From NCBI RefSeq assembly GCF_017565645.3, contig NZ_CP086136.1, positions 3,021,501 to 3,085,500 of the forward strand: a DNA stretch of 64,000 bases. The letters are read 5' to 3'. The DNA is from Bradyrhizobium barranii subsp. barranii. Its GTDB lineage: Bacteria > Pseudomonadota > Alphaproteobacteria > Rhizobiales > Xanthobacteraceae. Under the pieces are notes generated by a model. That model saw only the letters and a list, made by a program, of their open reading frames with translations, was not told the origin of the DNA and searched no databases. The translations under genes and the position numbers were made by a program. Each line of letters opens with the position of its first letter. Within the stretch, counting starts at the first letter, position 1. This document shows positions 38,401 to 47,125 of this stretch, in pieces.

Positions 38401-39828
38401 ATGACGATTGCCAGGAAATATCAGTCCGGCCGCCACCCGATCCTGATCGGAGATTGGCGGGATAGCGAAACCGGCGCGACGATCGAGGTCCGAAATCCCT
38501 CGAATGATGAAGTGATTGCCCATGTCGCCAACGCCAGCGTGGCCGACGCGCTTGCTGCCGTAGATGCCGCCGCGGCCGCCGCGCCGGCGTGGGCCGCCGC
38601 GTCGCCGCGCCAAAGAGCCGAAATCCTGCGCAAATGCTTCGAACTGATGATCGCAGAGGAGAGGGAGCTGGCGCGCCTGATCTCTCTCGAAAATGGCAAG
38701 GCTTACTCAGACGCGCTAGGGGAGGTACGCTACGCTGCCGAGTTCTTTCGCTGGTACAGCGAGGAAACGCCGAGGATCATCGGCGAGATGAGCTTGGCGC
38801 CTTCGGGGCAGAACCATATTCTCGTATCCTATGAGCCCGTAGGCATTGCCGTCCTTGTGACGCCCTGGAATTTCCCCGCGGCCATGGCCACGCGCAAGAT
38901 GGCGCCGGCCCTTGCAGCCGGCTGCACCTGCGTGCTCAAGCCTGCGACGGAAACGCCGCTGACCGCACTCGCGGTGAAGGCGGGTGTCCCAAAGGGCGCG
39001 ATCAATGTGATCGTGACCTCTCAGTCGGGCAAGTCGGTTGGTGCGATGTTGCACGACCCGCGCGTGCGGACTGTCTCGTTCACCGGCTCAACCGAGGTCG
39101 GTCGTATTCTGCTGAGAGAGGCCGCCGACCAGGTTCTCACCACGTCGATGGAGCTTGGTGGCAACGCCCCGTTCCTGGTTTGCCATGACGCGAACCTCAA
39201 CGCCGCGCTCGACGGCGCCATGGTCGCGAAGATGCGCAACGGCGGAGAAGCATGCACGGCGGCAAACAGGTTCTATGTCGCGCGCAATCTCTACGAGGAC
39301 TTCACTCAAGGGCTGGCCAGACGGATGTCGGGGCTCAAGATCGGTGATGGGGTCGACGAAGATACGCAGCTCGGCCCAATGGTGAATGCCGAGGCGGTGT
39401 TGAAGATCGACGAGCTCGTCCGGGATGCCATCGCGCGCGTCGTTACCGGCGGGCACCGGCTCAATCGCGCAGGCCATTTTTATGCACCCACAGTACTCGC
39501 CGACGTCCCTGAGGATGCAGCCATCCTGAAGAACGAAATCTTCGGACCCGTTGCGCCCATCGTGCCGTTCGACGACGAGGCGCACGCCATGAAACTTGCC
39601 AACGACACCGAATTCGGACTGATCTCCTATTTGTACACCGAGGATTTGAAGCGAGGTTTGCGCCTGTCGGGGCAAATGCAGAGCGGCATGGTTGCGCTCA
39701 ACAGGGGGCTGGCAACTGACCCTGCCGCGCCCTTCGGCGGCAGCAAGGCAAGCGGTCTGGGGCGCGAAGGTTCGACCGAAGGCATCAAGGAATATCTCGA
39801 AACCAAGTACATCGCGGTCTCGCTGTAA
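38401..39828 (+). CDS. aldehyde dehydrogenase (succinate-semialdehyde/salicylaldehyde type)
   Basis: A 475-aa NAD(P)-dependent enzyme. Visible motifs are VTPWNFPAAMATRKMAPAL, the FTGSTEVGR cofactor loop, the general-base Glu in MELGGNAPFL, catalytic Cys in NGGEACTAANRF, and EIFGPVAPIV. It starts 13 bp after the DapA-like gene, so it probably oxidises the aldehyde released by that enzyme. Substrate not defined. Confidence 0.93.
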   Translation: MTIARKYQSGRHPILIGDWRDSETGATIEVRNPSNDEVIAHVANASVADALAAVDAAAAAAPAWAAASPRQRAEILRKCFELMIAEERELARLISLENGKAYSDALGEVRYAAEFFRWYSEETPRIIGEMSLAPSGQNHILVSYEPVGIAVLVTPWNFPAAMATRKMAPALAAGCTCVLKPATETPLTALAVKAGVPKGAINVIVTSQSGKSVGAMLHDPRVRTVSFTGSTEVGRILLREAADQVLTTSMELGGNAPFLVCHDANLNAALDGAMVAKMRNGGEACTAANRFYVARNLYEDFTQGLARRMSGLKIGDGVDEDTQLGPMVNAEAVLKIDELVRDAIARVVTGGHRLNRAGHFYAPTVLADVPEDAAILKNEIFGPVAPIVPFDDEAHAMKLANDTEFGLISYLYTEDLKRGLRLSGQMQSGMVALNRGLATDPAAPFGGSKASGLGREGSTEGIKEYLETKYIAVSL

Positions 39829-39917
39829 CGAGCGACAAGGAGCCGTTTGCTGATCATTGCGTGGCCCGTGTAGGACCGGGAGCCAAAAAAATAGAATACC
39901 ACGAGAAGGAGGATAAC

Positions 39918-41051
39918 ATGGGCGCGGTGAAGAAGGCTTTCGTCGTGGGCGGCGGGATTGGCGGCTTGACGGTCGCCCATGCGCTTCAGCGGATAGGCGT
40001 ATCCACCAGAGTCATTGAAATGGGCGACAGGCATGACCGGATCGGCACCGGCATTACGCTGCTTGGGAATGCCTTGCGGGCACTCGCCGAACTGGGATTG
40101 GTGGATGCTTGCCTCGAAGGCGGCCATGGTTGGGACATCGTGTCGGTGCGCGATGGTGCCGGAACGGTCCTGAGCGAGCAATCCTCGCCAAGAATTTGGG
40201 ACCCCAATCGTCCGGCTGCGCTGGGGATCATGCGCCCGCGTTTGGGGCAGGTCCTGGAGGACTTTGCGACGAAGAGCGGCGCGAAGATCGATTTCAATAC
40301 AACGGTCACCCAGATTGACCAGGACGATGATGGGGTGACGGTTCATCTATCGAACGGCGAGACAGATCGCGCCGATCTGCTGATCGCCGCGGATGGCGCT
40401 TATTCGAAGATACGCCAGAAAATCTTCGGCGAAGAGTTCAAGCCGCATTATGCCGGCCAGGGGGTGTGGCGTTACACGGTCTCCCGCACCCAGTCCATGA
40501 ATGGCTTCGTCCTATACCGTCTTCCGACAGGTCGAATGGTGGGCTCGCTGCCGCTGTCGAAGGAATTGTGCTATCTGTTCTTCCTGGAAAGCACGGATGA
40601 AAAGCTTCGTGTCCCGCAAGATCAGGTGTGCGATTATCTCCGTAACCTGCTCACCCCCTTTACGGCGCCCGAACTGGTCGCGGCTGCTGAAATGGTCGGC
40701 GTGGACAAGCACATAAGCTACCGCCCATTCGATGTCTTGATGATGCCGGCTCCCTGGCACTGCGGCCGGGTCGTGCTGCTGGGCGATGCGGCCCATTCAC
40801 TGACGCCGCAAATGACGTCTGGCGGCGGTATGGCGATTGAGGATGCGCTGGTTCTCTCTCAGGAACTGGATCGGAACGACGATCTGGAGACTGCGCTCGT
40901 GAGCTATTGCCGTCGGCGCGAGGAAAGGGCCAGGCGCGTCTACGACATCGCATACGCCATTTGCCGGGAAGAGCGCAAACCGGAGCATGGTCGGGACTAT
41001 TCGATGGGCCTTCTTCGCGAAGGCTACGCGTTCCTGGCCGCGCCTGTCTGA
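39918..41051 (+). CDS. FAD-dependent aromatic monooxygenase
   Basis: A 377-aa flavoprotein hydroxylase. FAD motifs are VVGGGIGGLTVAHAL, LLIAADGAYSKIR and VVLLGDAAHSLTPQMTSGGG, as in salicylate or 6-hydroxynicotinate hydroxylases. The ATG at 39918 has AAGGAGGATAAC directly upstream. It would add a hydroxyl group to an aromatic acid ahead of ring cleavage. It is expressed from the same strand as the aldehyde dehydrogenase. Confidence 0.92.
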   Translation: MGAVKKAFVVGGGIGGLTVAHALQRIGVSTRVIEMGDRHDRIGTGITLLGNALRALAELGLVDACLEGGHGWDIVSVRDGAGTVLSEQSSPRIWDPNRPAALGIMRPRLGQVLEDFATKSGAKIDFNTTVTQIDQDDDGVTVHLSNGETDRADLLIAADGAYSKIRQKIFGEEFKPHYAGQGVWRYTVSRTQSMNGFVLYRLPTGRMVGSLPLSKELCYLFFLESTDEKLRVPQDQVCDYLRNLLTPFTAPELVAAAEMVGVDKHISYRPFDVLMMPAPWHCGRVVLLGDAAHSLTPQMTSGGGMAIEDALVLSQELDRNDDLETALVSYCRRREERARRVYDIAYAICREERKPEHGRDYSMGLLREGYAFLAAPV

Positions 41052-41183
41052 TTGCGGGTAGGCGAAGTCGAACCGGAATCAACGGACGTCGCTTCCACGG
41101 TGATAGGGCCCATCCGAGGACAGAAGGCAAACTCCGTCACTTAACTTCGGCCTACGACAAATAAATCACGAGAGGGGGAATGC

Positions 41184-42389
41184 ATGACAAGGCAAGCGGG
41201 CTCGTTGCAGGGATGGATCTTGACGTCTGCTCCATGGATGACGGTTTTTGGGGTGGTTCTGTTGTCGCCGGTCCTGCCGTTCATGATGAAAGAGTTTGCG
41301 CAGCACCCGAATGCGCAGGTATTGGTTACGACGGTACTTGCCGGCCCTGCGTTGATCATCGCGCTGCTGTCTCCTTTCGTAGGCGTTTTGGTCAAGCGCG
41401 TCGGACGCAAGAATGCCCTGATAGCGGCTATTGTCGTTTACGCTATCGCGGGATCGGCGCCGGTCTGGCTCAATGATATCTACCATATCATTGCCAGCCG
41501 CATGATCGTCGGCGCGACCGAGGCGGTACTGACGGCGGTGGCCACTGTCTTGACGGTGGACTACTTCTCTGGCCGGGCGCGAGAGCGGTGGCTGGCATTC
41601 CAATTCGGCTCTGCATCGGTGATTGCGGTGATCGCGTTCGGCCTAGGTGGTGCTTTGGGCGGGCTGGCGTGGGGGTGGCACACCCCCTTTCTTGTCTATG
41701 GCTTCATGATCCTGCTGTTGCCGCTCTTCATTTTCTTCCTCTGGGAGCCAACTCAGCCGATCGATCGGCTTACGGACGAAGCCAAACAATCAGCGCCGTT
41801 CCCTTGGCTGCACATTGCGCCGCTTTGGTTGATGACGATGCTCTCATCCATCGCATTCTACGTTGTGCCGGTCCAGCTCAGCTTCGTGCTTAATTCTCGC
41901 GGGCTTGCAACGCCCGAGAGTATTGGTTTGGCGAGTGCCATCGCCAACCTCGGTGTTCCGCTGGGCTCCTATCTTTTCCAGGCCTTCGCGCGACAGCCGG
42001 TGATGCGCCTCCTGACCTCGGGTCTCGTGTTGTTCGCGGCTGGATTTGCGATCGTTGCCGCTGCCGGAACTCCTCAGCTCACGGTCGTTGGTGCGTTCAT
42101 CGCATGCATTGGTGGCGGCCTCGTCATCCCGCTTCACCTGACGTGGATCATGTCCAGGCTTCCTTTCGAACAGCGCGGGCTGGGTGCTGGCGGATTCTCC
42201 GGTGCGTTCTATGTCGGGCAATTCTTCAGCCCGATCGTTGCCGGTATTCTTGCTGCGGGAGCAGGCGGACTTGACGCTGCGATCGGCATACTGGGATGGA
42301 CCGCCGCCGCAGCCGCCATCATCGCTCTGGTCTACGGCCTGACACGGCTGGGCGGGACTATCCGACTTGAACTGGCAGAAGCAAAGTAG
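41184..42389 (+). CDS. MFS transporter in aromatic catabolic cluster
   Basis: A 401-aa inner-membrane protein with about 12 helices, including VVLLSPVLPFMMKEF near the N-terminus, the cytoplasmic loop KRVGRKNALIAAIVVYAIAG (MFS motif A position) and IVAGILAAGAGG. Preceded by GAGAGGGGG. It closes the predicted transcription unit and probably imports the pathway substrate. Confidence 0.9.
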   Translation: MTRQAGSLQGWILTSAPWMTVFGVVLLSPVLPFMMKEFAQHPNAQVLVTTVLAGPALIIALLSPFVGVLVKRVGRKNALIAAIVVYAIAGSAPVWLNDIYHIIASRMIVGATEAVLTAVATVLTVDYFSGRARERWLAFQFGSASVIAVIAFGLGGALGGLAWGWHTPFLVYGFMILLLPLFIFFLWEPTQPIDRLTDEAKQSAPFPWLHIAPLWLMTMLSSIAFYVVPVQLSFVLNSRGLATPESIGLASAIANLGVPLGSYLFQAFARQPVMRLLTSGLVLFAAGFAIVAAAGTPQLTVVGAFIACIGGGLVIPLHLTWIMSRLPFEQRGLGAGGFSGAFYVGQFFSPIVAGILAAGAGGLDAAIGILGWTAAAAAIIALVYGLTRLGGTIRLELAEAK

Positions 42390-42560
42390 GGCGTGGTGAA
42401 TGAGCGCGCGGGCATTGATCGATCACTGCCATTGGCGACTGGAGGCAGCCGATCATGCCCGCCACTGTCCGCGTATTCCGTGCGCATCGCCCACGACGTC
42501 TACGAAGCAAGGCATGTGATGAACGCCACAGAGCGCTTGTTCTTGAAGGTGACCTAGCCG

Positions 42561-42821
42561 ATGTTGGTGATCGCGCGTCAAATCAAAGCTGCGCGGTCGC
42601 TCCTCGGTTGGGAGCAGCACGATCTCGCGGCGCGATCAGGCGTGGCGATCTCGACGATACGCCGGCTCGAAGGCTTCAAGGATGCGCCGTTGGGCGCGCA
42701 TGTCGAGACGCTCACGAAGATAAGTCGGGCATTCGAAGCAGCAGGAATCGAATTTCTGAACGGCCCAGGGCCGGGAGTGAAGCTTTCTGCCGAGCCGTCA
42801 GTAAACAAGCTGGCGGAATGA
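42561..42821 (+). CDS. small XRE-family helix-turn-helix regulator
   Basis: An 86-aa protein consisting of one Cro/C1-type HTH (IKAARSLLGWEQHDLAARSG, VAISTIRRLEGFKDAP) and a short KISRAFEAAGIEFLNGPGPG tail seen in many rhizobial one-domain regulators. No partner toxin or kinase is visible. It lies between the MFS gene and the disrupted outer-membrane gene. Confidence 0.88.
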   Translation: MLVIARQIKAARSLLGWEQHDLAARSGVAISTIRRLEGFKDAPLGAHVETLTKISRAFEAAGIEFLNGPGPGVKLSAEPSVNKLAE

Positions 42822-42946
42822 GGTGGGCGCAGAGCCACAAGCCGGCGCTTCAAGTATATCATGTCGTATCGCAGAACCGAATGCTTGTATCTCAAATACA
42901 AACTAGTGTGATTACTGTAATTAACTGGATTATTTGAATATTCCAT

Positions 42947-42968
42947 CGCGTCATCTATTGATGACGCG
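42947..42968. promoter_or_regulatory. palindrome CGCGTCATC-TATT-GATGACGCG
   Basis: A perfect 9-bp inverted repeat with 4-nt centre, in an A/T-rich 240-bp gap without genes, 93 bp upstream of the disrupted outer-membrane gene. It could be a transcription-factor operator for that gene or a terminator for the XRE gene; there is no T-run, which favours an operator. Confidence 0.5.
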
Positions 42969-43107
42969 TGATTTTTGTACTGCTCTACCCCCGCAATCCG
43001 CTTGGCGGATACTGGCAAAGAGTCCGTTGAAACGGGATATTTGGAAACGCGGGAGGGGGAATGATGAAGAAACGCAACGTGGCCGTGATGGTCGGAACGC
43101 TGACGTT

Positions 43108-44469
43108 AGAGCTGGCCCCGCAAATTCGGACAGTAGCTTGAGTGGATTTTCTGCCTGACAGCGGCGAGGATTCTTGCTGCGAATCAGGAGCGAAGATGAC
43201 GAAGAAGAGCCGCCGGACGCATTCTCCGGCATTCAAGGCGAAGGTTGCTTTGGCTGCGGTCAAAGGCGACAAGACACTGGCGGAGCTGGCGCAACTGTTT
43301 GATGTTCATCCGAACCAGATCACGATCTGGAAAAACCAGCTCCTGGAAGGCGCCGCCGGCGTGTTTGGGCATGACAAGACATCGGCCGAGACGCCGGTCG
43401 ATTTAAGGCGTTACATGCCAAGATCGGCGAGCTGGCGTTGGAAAACGATTTTTTGTCCGGCGCGCTCACCAAGGCGGGCCTGCTGAGCGCAAAGCGATGA
43501 TCGACCGCGATCATGATCTTTCTATCGTGCGCCAGGCGAAGGTCCTGAAGCTGGCTCGCAGCACGGTCTACTATGAACCTCGGCCAGTTTCGGCCGAGGA
43601 CCTTGCCTTGATGCGTCGGCTCGATGAGCTGCATCTCGATTATCCCTTCGCGGGAGCGCGTATGCTGCGATCGTTGCTGCGGCGGGAGGCGTATACTCCG
43701 GTCGCCGCCACATCGCGACGCTGATGAAGCGCATGCGGATCGAGGCGGTCTATCGTCGCCCGAACACGAGCAAGCCGGCTCCGGGTCACAAGATCTACCC
43801 GTACCTGTTGCGCGGATTGAAGATCGAGCGGCCCGACCATGCGTGGGAAATGGACATCACCTACATTCCGATGCGGCGTGGCTTCGTCTATCTCGCGGCG
43901 GTCGTCGATGTGTTCAGCCGACGGGTCCTGGCCCATCGCGTCTCGATCACAATGGAGGCGGCCTTCTGCGTCGAAGCGGTCCAGGAGGCGTTGGCGAAGC
44001 ACGGCAGGCCCGAGATTTTCAACACGGATCAGGGCAGCCAGTTCACCAGCCTCGAGTTCACCGATGTGCTGCTGGACGCGAAGATCGCCATCAGCATGGA
44101 CGGCAAGGGCGCCTGGCGCGACAACGTGTTTGTCGAGCGGCTCTGGCGCACGGTCAAATACGAAGAAGTATATCTCCGCGCCTACGACAGCGTGTCCGAG
44201 GCGCGAGCGTCAATTGCCAAGTATCTGGCCTTCTACAATCAGGGACGCCCTCACTCGAGCCTTGACGGGCGCACGCCCGACGAGGCTTACTTCGGCACGC
44301 AAGCTATGGTGATGGCCGCATGACCGTCGCCGACGGTTTTGTCGTCGCTCTGGTCGGGCTACGCCCTCCCGACGCAACGACAAAACCGTAAAGCCCCGCG
44401 TTCAGCATAACCCGGCAGGAATCCACTTAAATCCAGCGGGGCGCTGTCCAAACAACCGGGGCCAGCTCT
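43108..44469 (+). mobile_element. IS3-family insertion sequence, copy 2 (1362 bp)
   Basis: Same terminal repeats as the copy at 18107-19466. It is bounded by GTT at 43105-43107 and 44470-44472; removing the element plus one GTT restores the signal peptide of the host gene, which proves the boundaries. Both transposase ORFs carry single-base deletions. Confidence 0.95.
43196..44323 (+). pseudogene. IS3-family transposase OrfA/OrfB, both frameshifted (copy 2)
   Basis: OrfA (43196-43500) keeps the intact N-terminus AELAQLFDVHPNQITIWKNQ missing from copy 1, but lost one base near 43404 (GATTTAAGG against GATTTGAAGG). OrfB (43497-44323) lost one G near 43689 (GGGAGGCG against GGGAGGGCG) and splits into two frames joined at 43724. 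The catalytic triad regions are otherwise preserved. Inactive as it stands. Confidence 0.9.
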
Positions 44470-44838
44470 GTTGTCAGCTGTTGCTACGGTGGCCAATGCG
44501 TATGAGTTTGGATCGTCCGGTTGGGCTCAAAAGCCCGGGATCGTGCTTGGAGCTGCCGCCGCGGCGCCGCCGCCTGGCCTCTACGGATTCGATCAGGTGT
44601 TCACCTATCAGTCGAACCTGGTCGGTCCAGGAGCCCCGGTTAATCCCGGAGGAGCGTCGACCGGCGTGAAAGCCGATGTCTTCGCGCAAGGCCTGCTCTG
44701 GGTGCCCGGCTGGAATTTCCTCGGCGCGACCTATGACGTTGTTGGCGTGGTGCCATTCATTTCGGCGAGCGTTGGTCCTCCGATGGACGCCAACCCCTCG
44801 GGCATGCACAACATGTTTCTAGCCAACGAATTGAGCTA

Positions 44839-46022
44839 GTCACGTGAATCTAAAGTTCGCTACATAAAGTCTGCTGGGCTCTGTGGCAGAAGCGTTTGAC
44901 GGAAGCCAAGATCTGGTCTGCGGACTTGGTCCATTTGAAGGGCTTCGGGTTATTGTTGTGCAGTTCGATGAAGGTACGGATGTCGGCCTCGAGCTGCCTG
45001 ACGGAGGTGTGAACACCTCGCTGGATCTGCTTTCTGGTGAGTTCAGCGAACCAGCGCTCGATCTGATTGATCCATGACGTGGAAGTCGGCGTGAAGTGGA
45101 CATGATAGTGCGGCCGGCGAGCGAGCCACGCTTTGATCTTGGGTGTCTTGTGGGTGGCGTAGTTGTCCATGACGATATGGACAGCGAGCCCCTCAGGGAT
45201 TTGAGCGTCGATCTCTTTGAGGAACTTCAAGAACTCGACCGCCCGATGGCGCTTGTAGCATTTGCCAATGACAAAGCCGGAAGCGACATCGAGCGCGGCA
45301 AACAGCGTGGTCGTACCATGCCGCACATAGCTGTGCGTGCGACGTTCCGGCACCCCGGCATCATCGGCAAGACCGGCTGCTCGCGATCGAGTGCCTGGAT
45401 CTGGCTTTTCTCATCGACGCTGAGGACAACGGCTCGGGTCGGTGGAGACAGGTAAAGCCCGACAATATCGCGGACCTTGTCGACGAACAGTGGATCGCTC
45501 GACAGTTTAAATGTCTGGCTGCGGTGAGGCTGCACGCCGAACGCCGCCCACATTCGGCGGATCGTGGTGTGAGAAAAGCCAGCTTCCGCAGCCATCGAGC
45601 GGATCGCCCAGTGCGTCGCGTCGCGCGGCGTCGTACGCAATGTCCGCTCGATTACCTCAGCAACCTGATCGTCGTCGATGGTTCGAGGGCGGCCAGGGCG
45701 GGCTTCGTCAAGCAGGCCATCACAGCGATCCTTCAAGAATCGGCGGCGCCACTTGCCAACGGTGTGTTCATGGATGCCAAGTTCGGCAGCCACAGACTTG
45801 CTTGGCAGACCATCTGCACACCGCAGGATCGCGCGGCACCGCTCAGATAGCGATCGGGCTACACGATGACGACGAACTTGCCTCTCCAAGTACGCCCGCT
45901 CCTGCGCACTCAGCACTAACGGCGCAATCGGCCGGCCCCGCACACCTGCATTCGCCACTAGCACTCTGCTCTCTAGAGATTCGAGCTATCAACTAATGTG
46001 ACGAACTTGCGTTCCAGATGAC
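44839..46022 (-). mobile_element. IS630-family insertion sequence (1184 bp)
   Basis: Flanked by TA at 44837-44838 and 46023-46024, the standard IS630/Tc1 target duplication. Imperfect ends GTCACGTGAATCTAAAGTTC and (complement) GTCATCTGGAACGCAAGTTC share GTCA--TG-A----AAGTTCG and an ACAT further in. Inserted into the outer-membrane gene. Confidence 0.92.
44850..45964 (-). pseudogene. IS630-family transposase in two frames
   Basis: The first frame (45964 down to about 45350) has the helix-turn-helix (SKSVAAELGIHEHTVGKWRR) and first catalytic Asp, LSVDEKSQIQALDR. The second (45353 down to 44850) has VIVMDNYATHK-type HIVMDNYATHKTPKIKAW and the Glu region TSTSWINQIERWFAEL. They meet at a GGGG run near 45350, where one more G would restore a single frame. 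It may be a programmed frameshift, a mutation, or a sequencing error. Confidence 0.85.
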
Positions 46023-46206
46023 TAGAGACTCGGCGATAGCGGGTTCTTCGTCAAAGCCGCTCTGGGCATGTATATACCCACCGGCACTTTGCAGGGACCT
46101 GCGGGGCTCTCCAATGTGGGGGATCCGTGGTGGACCTTTCAACCCAACCTGGCCTTCTCCTACCTGAAGGATGGATGGAATCTCACGGTCAACGTGTTCG
46201 ACGAGA

Positions 46207-47020
46207 GGTACCGTCAAGTTAACGAATTGGAGCGGCCAAGGGGATAGACGAGCGGCATGCCGATCGCCCGGGACCCTCTTTATCGCCGCCATCGCTTCCC
46301 ACCGGAAGTGATCAGCTATGCCGTTTGGTTGTATTTCCGGTTTCCCTTAAGCTTGCGCATGGTCGAGGAAATGCTGGCGGCGCGTGGCATTGGCGTGACC
46401 TATGAAACCGTGCGCCAGTGGGTACGGAAATTCGGCAAGCCGTTCTCCGATCGGATCCGCCAGCGCGCACCCGCTCGCGGTGACAAATGGCATCTGGACG
46501 AAGTCGTTATCTCGATCGCGGGCGAACAACATTGCTGTCGACCAGAATGGCTTCGTTCTCGACGTCTTGATCCAGCGCCGAAGAGACTCGCGCGCTGCCC
46601 AGCGGCTCATGAAGAAGCTCTTGAAATCCGCCGGCACGCCGCCGCGCGTGATGATCACGGACAAGCTCCGTTCGTACGGCGCTGCGAGGGCGAAGATGGG
46701 CTTTCACGTCGAACATCGCCAGCACAAAGATCTCAACAATCGGGCCGAGAATTCTCATCAGCCGACGCGGCGACGCGAGCGGATCATGAAGCGTTTCAAA
46801 TCGTCCCATCAGGCTCAACGGTTTCTGTCAGTTCACGATCAGGTCGCGAACCGTTTCCACATCCCCTATCCCGGAACCGTCACTGCTGACTTCCGTCGTG
46901 CTTCGCGCGAACGAGCCTTTGCGACTTGGCGCGACATCTCCACGACAAGCGCTATCGCCGAATCTCGAACCTTTGAGAATGGCCTCCTTCGGCTCGGCGG
47001 TCGATTAAGTTGATGATGCC
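46207..47020 (+). mobile_element. IS6-family insertion sequence, copy B (814 bp)
   Basis: Both ends present: GGTACCGTCAAGTTAACGAA at 46207 and the complement of GGCATCATCAACTTAATCGA ending at 47020. It interrupts or replaces the 3' end of the outer-membrane gene. Flanks (CGACGAGA and CCCCGAAC) do not match, so it probably brought a deletion or rearrangement with it. Confidence 0.88.
46257..47013 (+). pseudogene. IS6-family transposase, frameshifted (copy B)
   Basis: The only copy with a clear ATG start ([20 protein letters not shown]). An 11-bp deletion near 46536 (after ACATTG; GCTCTGGCGCG absent) breaks the frame after SIAGEQH. All catalytic residues are present across the two frames, including ITDKLRSYG. 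Confidence 0.9.
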
Positions 47021-47125
47021 CCCCGAACCGGTTTGATCGCTTCACGAAACTGCTCGAGGCTTTTCCGGGTTTCCATCGATCAGCTCTGGACCCTCATTCT
47101 CGCACCGTTTTCGCCGGCAAGCGAG

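Larger units (their letters stand above)
43061..46206 (+). pseudogene. outer-membrane 'phenol MetA pathway' (SphA-like) gene split by IS elements
   Basis: Three pieces, 43061-43107, 44470-44838 and 46023-46206, read through in one frame when the IS3 copy and IS630 element are removed. The join of pieces one and two gives MMKKRNVAVMVGTLTLSAVA and then TVANA-YEF, a textbook Sec signal peptide. Later parts (YGFDQVFTYQSNLVGPGAPV, GDSGFFVKAALGMYIPTGTL, WWTFQPNLAFSYLKDGWNLT) resemble the Phenol_MetA_deg outer-membrane channel family. The gene ends at NVFDE where IS6 copy B begins; the 3' part is missing. It probably once let the cluster substrate cross the outer membrane. Confidence 0.85.

Noticed and set aside
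37371..39828. Calling the DapA-like and aldehyde dehydrogenase genes nahE and nahF
   Set aside because: The chemistry could be similar, but the DapA-like sequence differs widely from NahE and no naphthalene dioxygenase genes are present.
18107..44469. Composite transposon formed by the two IS3 copies
   Set aside because: Each copy has its own distinct 3-bp target duplication, which points to two independent insertions rather than one compound unit.
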